Shown here piece by piece: positions 1 to 8,008 of a DNA stretch of 64,000 nucleotides. This DNA is from Nemertoderma westbladi (Eukaryota > Xenacoelomorpha > Nemertodermatida > Nemertodermatidae), in NCBI GenBank assembly GCA_032718475.1, contig JAUCBJ010007525.1, forward strand, positions 46,063 to 110,062, in the 5' to 3' direction. Under the pieces are notes generated by a model, which worked only from the letters and a program-made list of their open reading frames with translations, searched no databases and was not told the origin of the DNA. Numbering within the stretch: position 1 is the first letter of the stretch; each line of letters starts with the position of its first letter. Position numbers and translations under genes: made by a program.

Positions 1-682
1 CAGTTACGATTTGTTGAGTGCGGAGGTGTTCGTGTATTGCAGCCAGAACCTCCCCCATCATTTTATCTGTATCCTGGGGAATATTGATGGCGTAGTAGAC
101 CCGATTTAAAAAGTCGGGACTGCAATACGTGAAGAAGGTGGCAACCTGATCCTGCCTAGGTTTACTCTCCAGTTTCGTTATTCTCGCGTAATTTCGCCAC
201 CCGACCTCCCACCTTTTAAACGCTTTAAATTCAATCTCGTCTTCAATGAGACTGGGAGGACGTACTGTAAGTTTAGTACCGTCTCTCCCACCAGAATTGG
301 ATGCCGTAAATTCCTGGTTGTTTCTGCCGGAATATAAAGTTGTATCGGCGATGTGATCGGTATGGAGAGCTTCTAAAAGTCGAGCCTGTTGTTCCTCGTG
401 GCGGGTTTGGAGCATGTCCATTTGGGCGAACAATGCCTGCTGTTGCTGTGCTAGCAATGCGGCAATGGTATCGGATCCAATTCCAGTTATAGTTGCCTTC
501 GCCGCTTCGGGCGAATCCCCCTCGAGGAAGTTTACCAGGTGTTTTTTAAGGACTTTAGAGGACGTGCGATCATTGAATGGTAGACCTGCGTTTCTGAGGT
601 GTATCTTTAATGTCTCGCGAGGTATATCCGCAACCTCGTCTGGGTCGAGGTTTAGTGTATCGTCCTCGGTAGGCGGGTCCAT
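1..682 (-). CDS. gag: Gypsy-type Gag, N-terminal part (copy B), runs off the window
   Basis: Minus-strand frame beginning at the ATG at 682 and open to the window edge, giving about the first 227 codons. It is colinear and almost identical, without indels, to the gag of copy A (first ATG at 21829, offset 21147). The zinc knuckle seen in copy A would lie beyond the edge. It follows an LTR (782-902 plus 19232-19344) and a primer-binding-like site, so this is the 5' part of a second Gypsy element whose remainder lies outside. The Gag role (RNA binding and particle assembly) comes from homology to copy A. Confidence 0.8.
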   Translation of the reverse strand, partial: MDPPTEDDTLNLDPDEVADIPRETLKIHLRNAGLPFNDRTSSKVLKKHLVNFLEGDSPEAAKATITGIGSDTIAALLAQQQQALFAQMDMLQTRHEEQQARLLEALHTDHIADTTLYSGRNNQEFTASNSGGRDGTKLTVRPPSLIEDEIEFKAFKRWEVGWRNYARITKLESKPRQDQVATFFTYCSPDFLNRVYYAINIPQDTDKMMGEVLAAIHEHLRTQQIVT

Positions 683-763
683 ATTTGTTCCGATCACAAG
701 TTAAAATTCCAAATTCCTTTGAATACGCTAATGCTGTAATATCCGGTTATAAATTATAAATTG

Positions 764-781
764 CTACCTCAAACTGTGCCA
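764..781 (-). other. Primer-binding-like site of Gypsy copy B
   Basis: Reading the minus strand, the LTR ends ...TACCA and is followed directly by TGGCACAGTTTGAGGTAG. It begins with TGG, as expected for complementarity to a tRNA CCA end. The identical arrangement occurs at 21911-21928 in copy A. The tRNA was not identified. Confidence 0.5.
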
Positions 782-902
782 TGGTATGTATCGTACCGCG
801 TGGTTAAGCAAATGCATAATTAATCAGATATTGTATAATGTTCTGATACACAGTCAGACAGTGTTGTGTCAACCAAGTACGGGTACGGTACTCATAACTA
901 GT
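782..902 (-). repeat. Gypsy copy B LTR, first piece (split by Polinton P1)
   Basis: Plus-strand TGGTATG... matches the start of LTR A (21929-22162). This 121-bp piece plus the 113 bp at 19232-19344 gives 234 bp, exactly the length of LTR A. The joined LTR starts TG and ends CA. The last six bases (897-902, ACTAGT) are the Polinton target duplication. Confidence 0.9.
897..902. repeat. Target-site duplication of Polinton P1, left copy
   Basis: ACTAGT here is repeated at 19226-19231, immediately outside the opposite Polinton end. The unoccupied homologous site in LTR A (22044-22049) reads ACTGGT. A 6-bp duplication is the family norm for Polintons. Confidence 0.93.
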
Positions 903-1217
903 AGTAGTATACATTACATGGTTCCTCAACCAAGGTCACCCGTAGTCCATCATTACCATCCATTTCTGGTACTGCAGCCAATCAGAAGCCACCATTTCAA
1001 CCTTTTGCAGTGGTCGTTATTATTTCAACCAATCAGATGTCAGCATTTCATCCGTAACCATGGTAACTTCTCAAGTTCCCGCTTATTCCGCTAGAGGCGT
1101 TATTAGTCACCCAACGCTAGTACTGCATCCAATCACCAACCTTTATTTTACAGGTGTTCGGGTGTCTACACTTAGCATCAGGTAACTTCTATTATTTTTC
1201 AAATCGCAATTTTTCAC
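903..1217 (+). repeat. Left terminal inverted repeat of P1
   Basis: 315 bp whose reverse complement matches 18911-19225 with few differences. The terminus is 5'-AGTAGTATAC. It contains short repeated motifs of the type CCAATCAGA. Inverted repeats of a few hundred bp are typical of Polintons and probably serve as protein-primed replication origins and integrase substrates; that role is inferred from the family. Confidence 0.92.
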
Positions 1218-1796
1218 CAAACATTGCATATTCATCTTCACATAGCCTAACCTCACGATGTATGGCTAGCCCCCATCCCATCGCTACTCAATCCACAGCT
1301 GTTACCCACCCAACCAACCAATCAACAGCGATGTTTGCCTAACCCTACGGTTATTCACCTTTTCACCACGTTACCGCCACTACCACGTTACCACCACCAC
1401 TGTATACTGTATATGGTGACGACGTGGCCACCAACTACTCGCATCGTGCATATATTATATTATATCGATTGCTAACTCCACGACACCCGTCGCCAAACCA
1501 ACAAACCAACCACTCAGTATGATACATGAGATTCCGTCACGTTCCAGCTATGCGTATACGAGTATTAGTGATTATTATTACGCAATAATTTTTTTTGATT
1601 ATACAGTAGTTCCCTACCAGCTAATCAACCAATCAATAAACCAAATTTAGGCTATTTTTCAGTTGAAGACCTGTATTATTTTTGAAAATATCTTATATAT
1701 AATCTCTTGCTTTAATCGCAATTAATCATTTGTAATGGTTTTAGTTTAAAAAGTTTTTACTTTGTTTGTTTGATTTACAATAAAATTAATTAAATA
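1218..1796. other. Non-coding leader inside P1
   Basis: AT-rich spacer between the left terminal repeat and the first ORF. It contains repeated CCAACCAATCAA-like words and two TATACTGTA-like motifs (about 1403 and 1600). No open frame with protein-like composition was seen. It may hold the promoter of the first gene. Confidence 0.5.
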
Positions 1797-2240
1797 ATGT
1801 CTTCTGATTCCAATATGGTTATGCCAATAGTAAGGCATTCATTTTTCGCAGAAGATGGTGAAGCCTATATTGTTATTGATCATACAATTTACCGTCAAGG
1901 AGATGATAAATATAAAATTGAATTTTCTGAAAAAGCCAGGAAAGTTTTAAGCTCAATTGATATTGATGCTTCTGATAATAGTATTCATCTTTTAGATTAC
2001 AACCTGAAAGCTGAGCATGGGGGAAAATTAACCAACATCTTACTATTATCCATGATAGAGGGGTTTATTGTTATTACACAATACAACGAAGCTGGTGAAA
2101 AGTTTGAAATACGGCTAAATCGGCATAGCCCCTACGAAATTATGTCTTTCTTTATTGTAATGATTTCAAAAGAATCCTTTGTCGAACCTGAAGAATCAGC
2201 GGATAATGTTGAATATGTTGATAATATCATTGATTCTTGA
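1797..2240 (+). CDS. Unknown P1 protein, 147 aa
   Basis: Intact ORF starting at an ATG preceded by an AT-rich leader. The product is acidic and soluble, with no signal peptide or membrane segment. It shows a run of alternating hydrophobic strands (EAYIVIDHTIY, FIVITQYN) and an acidic C-terminus rich in Glu, Asp and Val. I do not recognise the family. It is the first gene of the plus-strand block, about 580 bp inside the left terminal repeat, where Polintons often carry variable accessory genes. A small beta-rich regulatory protein would fit, but this is only a guess. Confidence 0.6.
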   Translation: MSSDSNMVMPIVRHSFFAEDGEAYIVIDHTIYRQGDDKYKIEFSEKARKVLSSIDIDASDNSIHLLDYNLKAEHGGKLTNILLLSMIEGFIVITQYNEAGEKFEIRLNRHSPYEIMSFFIVMISKESFVEPEESADNVEYVDNIIDS

Positions 2241-2405
2241 CTTTTCCCCCTATATTATAAATATTTTATGATTATATATAAAATTTTGTTGTTTTTAAAT
2301 AATCGAAAATTGTAGTAGTATTTGTATATACAGTATAACAGTTTTGTTTGTTGTTGTTGTTGTGTATTGTGGTAATTATTTTCAATTTACTTTAAAATTT
2401 GGAAA

Positions 2406-2858
2406 ATGGATATTTTAAATGAAAAATGTCCAGTTTGCTATTCTAAGTTATTGCAACAACATCGAGATTATTATAAATGTGAAAATAAACATGCAACTTG
2501 CGTACAATGTATTGTACAATATTCCGAAATGAATAATTATTGTTCTAAAATTTGTCCTATTTGTCGCGCACCCATATCTAAGTTTAATATAAAGTTGGCA
2601 AGATACCAACCCTATTATTGGAAAGAGCTTCGCAATATAACTTATATTTCTGCGAAAAGTAATGATCCGGGAGATTTATTTACAATCTTGGAGAATATTT
2701 TTTATAGAAACGTAGTACGACGCTGTTGCTACTATATTCCTTATTTTTTTAGCAGCGAACATAAAAAAATCATTAGCGCGAAATTTTCGGGAAGTGATTT
2801 CCAAACCGCCGATGTTACCTATCATTATTTCGTGTATAAAGATGCTCACCATGCTTGA
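2406..2858 (+). CDS. RING-finger protein, probable E3 ubiquitin ligase
   Basis: A 150-aa ORF with a complete C3HC4 RING in its N-terminal third: C8-x2-C11-x13-C25-x3-H29-x2-C32-x2-C35-x14-C50-x2-C53, including the CPICRAP end typical of RING domains. The remaining 95 residues are aromatic- and basic-rich without a recognised domain. RING proteins recruit an E2 enzyme and transfer ubiquitin. In large DNA viruses such genes often alter host defence or protein turnover, so a similar accessory role here is inferred. A TATACAGTATA word lies about 70 bp upstream of the start. Confidence 0.8.
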   Translation: MDILNEKCPVCYSKLLQQHRDYYKCENKHATCVQCIVQYSEMNNYCSKICPICRAPISKFNIKLARYQPYYWKELRNITYISAKSNDPGDLFTILENIFYRNVVRRCCYYIPYFFSSEHKKIISAKFSGSDFQTADVTYHYFVYKDAHHA

Positions 2859-3109
2859 AATTACATCAGTCTATACTATAATTGGAAATAGCACCTTTTG
2901 CTGCAGCGAGCGTCACATACTGTAGTGGCGTCATATGTTAATTAAATATACAGTACTCTAATATTGTAGTTGCATCAATTATTGTTATATACATAGTAAT
3001 GGTGTTGGTTTATTGATATTGATATTATATTATATTGTATTGTTGATATATCTTAATAATAATAATAAATGGCTGACTTTAATTCAGGTCCATATAATTT
3101 AAACTTTCA
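2859..3109. promoter_or_regulatory. Spacer upstream of the packaging ATPase gene
   Basis: About 250 bp of AT-rich sequence with two TATACTGTA/TATACAGTA words (about 2918 and 2947) and an AATAATAATAAATGG start context at 3069. From the ATG at 3069 a short frame runs 18 codons to TGA at 3123 and overlaps the ATPase ORF start in another frame (see the finding on the ATPase N-terminus). Confidence 0.4.
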
Positions 3110-3748
3110 ATGGGCACAAGTATGATAATTTCAGGGCCATCTGGTTCCGGAAAGTCAACCTTTGTAAGCAATTTAATTAAACACAAGAATGGTTGTTTCA
3201 ACGAAGCCCCCTTGCGAGTATTGTATTGTTACGGGAGCAATCCCCCGACTATTCCCGGTATTACTCACCTTTACAAAGGCTTGCCTGAAAATATAGATAG
3301 TTTAGTGAATAGTCGAGATTTATTAATTATAGATGATTTGTTAACAGAAACTGAGTCCAGTACAGCTTTAACTGTATTGTTTACTAAGGTAGCTCATCAT
3401 TCCAATATATTTATTTGTTTTATAACGCAAAACATGTTTTACGGTGGGAAGCATAACCGCACAAGATCAATTAATAGCCATACTTTAGTATTAATGAAAA
3501 ATCCGAGAGACAGTCTATCGGTTTTAAATTTCGCGAAGCAGATGTTACCAGGGCAGACCAAATTTTTAGTTGATTCCTATCAAGATGCGTCAATTCAACC
3601 ATTTTCACATTTCTTAATTGATTTACGACAGGAAACACCCGAACATTTAAGATTTAGATCTGATATATTTCGTAATCATAATTGTTACATTAAAAATTAC
3701 ACTGACTATAAACGTAGCGAAAATAATAATAATAATAATGATAAATAA
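3110..3748 (+). CDS. DNA-packaging ATPase (FtsK/HerA, A32-like)
   Basis: A 212-aa P-loop ATPase. Walker A GPSGSGKST is at residues 9-17 and Walker B DLLIIDD at 70-76. A downstream ITQNMF segment (about 105-110) has the sensor Asn/Gln region expected of genome-packaging ATPases. In Polintons this protein pumps DNA into the preformed capsid. Its length is slightly short because the usual N-terminal strand before Walker A is missing from this frame. The ATG at 3069 begins a frame that looks like that missing start but is out of register. The C-terminus is a run of Asn codons (AAT repeats). It lies 37 bp before the pX-like gene. Confidence 0.92.
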   Translation: MGTSMIISGPSGSGKSTFVSNLIKHKNGCFNEAPLRVLYCYGSNPPTIPGITHLYKGLPENIDSLVNSRDLLIIDDLLTETESSTALTVLFTKVAHHSNIFICFITQNMFYGGKHNRTRSINSHTLVLMKNPRDSLSVLNFAKQMLPGQTKFLVDSYQDASIQPFSHFLIDLRQETPEHLRFRSDIFRNHNCYIKNYTDYKRSENNNNNNDK

Positions 3749-3785
3749 TTAATATTTTGTAACAATTTTCAATAATGTTGCAACA

Positions 3786-4169
3786 ATGAATAGACTTGTG
3801 CAGAAATATCGTAACGAACTGGAATTTCTACGCAGCGCTACCCCTCAACAAAGAACTTATTTTATTAACCATACCGCCAGTAACGAATTAATACGGCTCA
3901 TTGTAAATACTGCATTAAATGTTCTAAAAGGTAATGTACAATTGACCCCTCATTCATTTAGAAATATTCGCCACTATAAGAAGGTATTGAAATCACTCAA
4001 CCGTAAAACAAAAAATATATCAAGTTACAGAAAAAAGTTAAGCAATCAATCTGGAGGCATACTACCGTTTCTAATACCCTTACTCGGCATTGGTGCGAAA
4101 CTCGCAGCGAGTGCCGGTGCCGCTGCCGCGGGGGCTGCTATTGCGAAAAAAATTAACCGTGGACGGTAA
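3786..4169 (+). CDS. Polinton pX/Mu-like small capsid or core protein
   Basis: A 127-aa basic protein. The N-terminal two thirds are helical and Lys/Arg-rich. Then comes a YRKKLSNQSGG motif (residues about 82-92) followed by a hydrophobic Gly/Ala-rich tail (LPFLIPLLGIGAKLAA...). This layout, basic region plus GG plus hydrophobic tail, is widespread in Polintons between the ATPase and integrase genes and resembles adenovirus core protein X and membrane-active minor capsid peptides. The GG could be an adenain cleavage site (inference). The start ATG is 37 bp after the ATPase stop. The molecular role is not proven. Confidence 0.75.
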   Translation: MNRLVQKYRNELEFLRSATPQQRTYFINHTASNELIRLIVNTALNVLKGNVQLTPHSFRNIRHYKKVLKSLNRKTKNISSYRKKLSNQSGGILPFLIPLLGIGAKLAASAGAAAAGAAIAKKINRGR

Positions 4170-4171
4170 TA

Positions 4172-4342
4172 ATGGTTAAAACGGGAGTAACATTTAGAAA
4201 ATTATATTTAGTATCGAGTAAACCGTTAGCTGCTGATTTAAAACCACAAGATATACCTAGAGTAAATACTACAAAAAGAAAACCCTTTAAAACATCAACT
4301 TCGAAGAAAATAATTAAAAAATTTCAGTTGTTCTTACGGTGA
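4172..4342 (+). CDS. Small basic ORF, 56 aa
   Basis: ATG at 4172, two bases after the stop of the pX-like gene, and TGA at 4340-4342. The product is strongly basic (many Lys, few acidic residues) with no Cys or membrane segment. It fills nearly the whole gap between the pX-like gene and the integrase start at 4394. Tight spacing and clean start and stop make it a plausible gene, perhaps a DNA-binding peptide, but I know no family for it and chance cannot be excluded. Confidence 0.4.
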   Translation: MVKTGVTFRKLYLVSSKPLAADLKPQDIPRVNTTKRKPFKTSTSKKIIKKFQLFLR

Positions 4343-4393
4343 TGCCCTTTATAAGAGATTTGAATATACATATTACTTGCGGTTGTCGAAAAG

Positions 4394-5485
4394 ATGCCTC
4401 GCAAGATGAAACCGATTCTAAGCCGAAGCTTAGACAAAAAACTGTTAAGAATTTATTTAGATCCTTCATCCCCCGCGGGATTTGCAAGTGTTGCAAAATT
4501 AGCAAAAGCTGCAAACATCAAACCAGCGCAAGCCCAGAAATGGTTGAGCGGACAAAAGGCATACACCCTTCACGCTCCACGTAGACAACATTATCCAACA
4601 TCTAAAATATTTACGGGAGGCATAAAAGATATATATATGATAGATCTGGTGGATATGCAGCAATATAAATCGCAAAATAATCATTATAACTATATATTAA
4701 CGTGCATTGATGCCTTCAGTCGGCTTGCTTTTGCCTATGCTATGAAAACAAAAAAGGGTGTTGAAATTATTAGTATATTGCAAAAAATATTCCAGAAAGG
4801 AAAACCAAACAGAATCGCCACAGATCAAGGTTCTGAGTTTCTAAATAAATCTGTAAGGAAATATTTAGATACGTTAGGTATACAGTATTACGTAATGTAT
4901 TCTGTGAATAAGGCGGCTATTGTCGAGAGATTCAACAGAACCTTAAAAACAAAGATGTTCAAAATTTTCACGCAAAGGGGAAATAATATTTGGATAAAAA
5001 TTTTACCTAAGCTTATCTCGGCTTATAATAGGTCGTATCATAGGACAATAAAAATGACACCTATTGAAGTTAATAAATTTAATGAAACTGAATTAATGAA
5101 TAGATTATATGGGAAATATAGACAGATAAATCACAAGAAAATAAAATTTAAAGTTGGAGATACAGTACGATTATCTATTGCTCGTACTGCTTTTGCTAAA
5201 GGCTATCGAGAACAATGGACACGTGAATTATTTATTATTCATCGTGTCAGGTTGGATAGAGTACCAGCGGTAATGTTCGATATTAAGGACAGCGCCGTAG
5301 CTATAATAAAGGGCTCATTTTATTCTCACGAACTCCAAAAGATCCACCCGAATAGTAATATTTATCTAGCAATTGACAAAAAAAATATTGGCAAACTTAA
5401 AGAACGTGTACGCAATGGGAAGAAAGAATATTTAGTCCGATTCATCGGATCCAAGAAACAGTCCTGGGTACAGCATATTCAATAA
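4394..5485 (+). CDS. Retroviral-type integrase with chromodomain
   Basis: A 363-aa integrase that joins the element ends to host DNA. The N-terminal 70 residues are helical and basic and may replace the zinc-binding domain. The rve catalytic core has D84 (in MIDLVDM), D144 (in ATDQGSEF) and E178 (in AAIVERFNRTLK). The second Asp and the Glu are separated by about 33 residues. The C-terminal 40 residues (EYLVRF, then SWVQHI) form a chromodomain-like segment, which in Polintons may steer insertion to particular chromatin. The frame is intact with the catalytic triad present. Confidence 0.95.
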   Translation: MPRKMKPILSRSLDKKLLRIYLDPSSPAGFASVAKLAKAANIKPAQAQKWLSGQKAYTLHAPRRQHYPTSKIFTGGIKDIYMIDLVDMQQYKSQNNHYNYILTCIDAFSRLAFAYAMKTKKGVEIISILQKIFQKGKPNRIATDQGSEFLNKSVRKYLDTLGIQYYVMYSVNKAAIVERFNRTLKTKMFKIFTQRGNNIWIKILPKLISAYNRSYHRTIKMTPIEVNKFNETELMNRLYGKYRQINHKKIKFKVGDTVRLSIARTAFAKGYREQWTRELFIIHRVRLDRVPAVMFDIKDSAVAIIKGSFYSHELQKIHPNSNIYLAIDKKNIGKLKERVRNGKKEYLVRFIGSKKQSWVQHIQ

Positions 5486-5733
5486 GCTTAGGTTTATACT
5501 GTATATTAATTCATTTTGGTCGCATATGACCGTAATTAATCAATAATATTAACTCGAATGATATTACTATATCTATAGTTCATCCGCTTTAAATAAAGCC
5601 AGTAAAATATTGATCCCTCGCATATACTGTAGAAGATGAGGCAATGAACGTGGTCACAGATGTCTATAATTTAACATTATACTGTATGTACAAAGGAGTC
5701 AAGTAGAGAGAGCGAGCTTAAATAATAATAATA
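5486..5733. promoter_or_regulatory. Intergenic region ahead of the capsid gene cluster
   Basis: 248 bp without an ORF. It holds three TATACTGTA-type words (about 5495, 5622 and 5678) and ends in a TTAAATAATAATAATAATGG start context. The following genes (5734-9726) are almost contiguous, which suggests a shared transcript starting here. A promoter role is inferred. Confidence 0.4.
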
Positions 5734-6606
5734 ATGGGCACAGATACATATATCACTCTACTTTCAGATAGTTCATTAAACACTTACCCCAATAATAATC
5801 CTAGCGAGTTTACTGTTGATTTAGCTGAAGAATTATATATTGGTCCAAACGCCAAAATTGGGCTTGCTGAACTTCAATATCAAGCAACATACAGTAATAT
5901 TACGCTGCAAACTCAAATTTCGCTGTCAATCGGGGTAGATGCAAAAGATGCCAAATTATATAGTTTATTTCCTGGTATGCATAACTCTATTCAAGTCATT
6001 ATTGATGATATAAATAAACTGTTTAATTCTGAAGCGAAATATAGAGATTTCGAATTCATTTTTAATACAAATAATTCTAGAATTAAATTTAAATTTCCTA
6101 AAAAGTTGAAAAAAATACAATTAAGTCTACGTGGTGATTTAATACAAATTCTAGGCTTAAAACCGTTATTGGATCGGAATCATCCGGATATTCCGAATTG
6201 GGATATATACAGTACCACTACAGTAGATGAATTAAGCAATATAGAACAGCCAATATTAATTTTAAATTATAGCGGGCCAAAAATTTCGGAAATTGGTAAT
6301 TTAGATTTTCCAGCTCCCACGAATATAACTCATAATAAAGACACTATCTTTATATACACAGATATTATTAAGAGCTCATTTGTTGGCGACGCTTTAGCAC
6401 CGCTCTTAAGAACCTGTCCTTTAACGCAATTAAATCGAAAATATATTAATCACGAATACGAGAGCATTTGCTATTACCCGTTGTTGAATAAAAAACTAAA
6501 AACAATCTTAATTACTTTACGTGACGGCCAAGGCCAATTAATTAACTTCAGCGGAGGTCGCACTGTTATAACACTTAAGTTAATACGGGGTGGCGGTGAT
6601 GGATGA
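5734..6606 (+). CDS. Penton-like minor capsid protein 1
   Basis: A 290-aa protein of the Polinton minor-capsid type. The N-terminus carries the family signature, a short strand then SLNTYPNNNPSEFTVDL and a KIGLAELQY segment. Near residues 205-228 is IFIYTDIIKSSFVGD followed by APLLR, and the end is a beta-rich GGRTVITLKLIR strand. These marks are shared with the next gene, so the two are paralogues. By comparison with Polinton capsid studies this would be the vertex (penton) jelly-roll protein. Its last 17 bp overlap the next ORF. Confidence 0.75.
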   Translation: MGTDTYITLLSDSSLNTYPNNNPSEFTVDLAEELYIGPNAKIGLAELQYQATYSNITLQTQISLSIGVDAKDAKLYSLFPGMHNSIQVIIDDINKLFNSEAKYRDFEFIFNTNNSRIKFKFPKKLKKIQLSLRGDLIQILGLKPLLDRNHPDIPNWDIYSTTTVDELSNIEQPILILNYSGPKISEIGNLDFPAPTNITHNKDTIFIYTDIIKSSFVGDALAPLLRTCPLTQLNRKYINHEYESICYYPLLNKKLKTILITLRDGQGQLINFSGGRTVITLKLIRGGGDG

Positions 6607-7444
6607 GTTCTACGTTAGACTACCAAGTAATTCCTGTCCAATTGATTTTCCCCGCAATAGCGCTAGTAATTATCAGATAAATTTCCACGGCGCCTTACCT
6701 ATAAATCCAAACGAAAACTGGGTGGTAGGTATAAAAAGTATATTTTACTTAGCAACGTTACCGTCCATGTATAACAATGTAGAGAATGTTATTTTATTAA
6801 AAAAAGGAAAAAAAAATTTTGAGGATACACTTCCATCCGGTTTGTTCTACAGTATCAATGACATTATAGATTATTTTAACACGGGGGCATTGAAAGATAA
6901 ATTACAAATAGTTGAAAATACTCAGCAAAATAGGTTGCAATTTATTTTAGGGAAAACTGTGCAAGAGTTATTTATAGGTCAACAATTAGCCTATTATTTT
7001 GGAATTACTGAAAATAATCTCGGCGCGAATTTAAATCCAAATTTTAAAATTATTTTGAAGACGAAAAATAATATAAAGGGTTATTTAATAAAGGTTATCG
7101 GAAATGGAGAAAAAGCTTACCAGATGGTATTTTTATGCCCTCAACCACCCAATTCTATTCCAGAACCTAAGTCGAACATGTACGTGACTACTAATATAAT
7201 TGAAAATCAATATATTAATGACTTTGGTTTAGCTTTACTTCGTCGTGTTGCGATACCTGATGATGTGAAATATGGTAGCGTAATAAATAAAGAATTTGTC
7301 AAGGATACAATTCATTATATCCCTGTAAAAAAATCATATAAGATAACATACATTCATATTGAAGTAACAGACAAAGAAGGAAAAGATTTGAATTTTGAAT
7401 ACGGCACAACTTCTATTATATTACACTTTAAACGTATAAATTAA
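6590..7444 (+). CDS. Penton-like minor capsid protein 2
   Basis: A 284-aa paralogue of the preceding protein. It has FYVRLPSNSCPIDFPRNSAS at the N-terminus, WVVGIKSIFYL, then MYVTTNIIENQYINDFG plus LALLRR around residues 198-220, and a final FEYGTTSIILHFKR strand. The order of motifs is the same as in its neighbour, though sequence identity is low. It starts 17 bp inside the upstream gene in another frame, and the next gene begins two bases after its stop. This copy keeps the aromatic-Val-x-Leu-Pro-Ser start typical of Polintons, so it is the better candidate for the canonical penton. Confidence 0.78.
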   Translation: MAVMDEFYVRLPSNSCPIDFPRNSASNYQINFHGALPINPNENWVVGIKSIFYLATLPSMYNNVENVILLKKGKKNFEDTLPSGLFYSINDIIDYFNTGALKDKLQIVENTQQNRLQFILGKTVQELFIGQQLAYYFGITENNLGANLNPNFKIILKTKNNIKGYLIKVIGNGEKAYQMVFLCPQPPNSIPEPKSNMYVTTNIIENQYINDFGLALLRRVAIPDDVKYGSVINKEFVKDTIHYIPVKKSYKITYIHIEVTDKEGKDLNFEYGTTSIILHFKRIN

Positions 7445-7445
7445 A

Positions 7446-8006
7446 ATGGATTCTGATTTATTTCAAAGATACAGTAAACCTCAATATGGGGGTTCAGACT
7501 CGAATCTTGCTGTTTTTAAAGGCGGAAGAAGTACCAGAGGTTCGACGCAAGTTCCTCTTTTTCGAGGTGGTTCATATATTGACCCTTACGGTCAACAAAT
7601 TGGCACATTTGGTCCAAACTTAAAACAACGTCGTTTTCAGCGTTATCGTAGAGGTATGCAGGCAAATCAACACGGAGAAGGTATATTTACAGACGCTTTA
7701 TCGACATTGAAAAAATTTGGTAAGCCATTAGCTAAAAAAGTTTTACAGAAAGCTTTACCATTTACCACAAAATTTATGAGACAACACGTAATACCAAAAG
7801 GTAAGCGGGTCTTACATCAGCAGGCTAATACGGTTATTAATAAAGCATTAAATAAAATGAAACCGTCAACAAGATCGGTTGTAGAAAAAGTTTATAGAGA
7901 TTTAAAGCGACCCGCTAGACCAATGTCTATGAACATACATCATCGACGTAGTAAAAAGAGAAATATAAAGGGCAAACTGAAACACTGCGAAAAAAGTATT
8001 TTTTAA
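7446..8006 (+). CDS. Basic GG-motif core protein (pVI/pVII-like)
   Basis: A 186-aa, strongly basic protein. The first 75 residues are Gly/Arg-rich with repeated GG motifs (QYGGS, FKGGR, FRGGS, GTFG). A GEGIFTDAL segment near residue 78 introduces an amphipathic helix (LSTLKKFGKPLAKKVLQKA). The C-terminus is Arg/Lys-rich (RRSKKRN). Adenovirus pVI and pVII have the same style, and the GG motifs could be sites for the adenain-type protease encoded at 9271. Position between the penton-like and major capsid genes is the usual one. DNA condensation or membrane disruption are both possible roles. Confidence 0.72.
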   Translation: MDSDLFQRYSKPQYGGSDSNLAVFKGGRSTRGSTQVPLFRGGSYIDPYGQQIGTFGPNLKQRRFQRYRRGMQANQHGEGIFTDALSTLKKFGKPLAKKVLQKALPFTTKFMRQHVIPKGKRVLHQQANTVINKALNKMKPSTRSVVEKVYRDLKRPARPMSMNIHHRRSKKRNIKGKLKHCEKSIF

Positions 8007-8008
8007 TA

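Noticed and set aside
414-704. Plus-strand ORF starting MSIWANNACC, and its twin at 21561-21851
   Set aside because: Antisense shadow of the Gypsy gag gene on the minus strand.
786-1342. Plus-strand ORFs in the P1 left end (and minus-strand twins at 18623-19345, 22265-22627)
   Set aside because: They translate terminal inverted repeats and flanking LTR. No protein-like conservation apart from the repeat itself.
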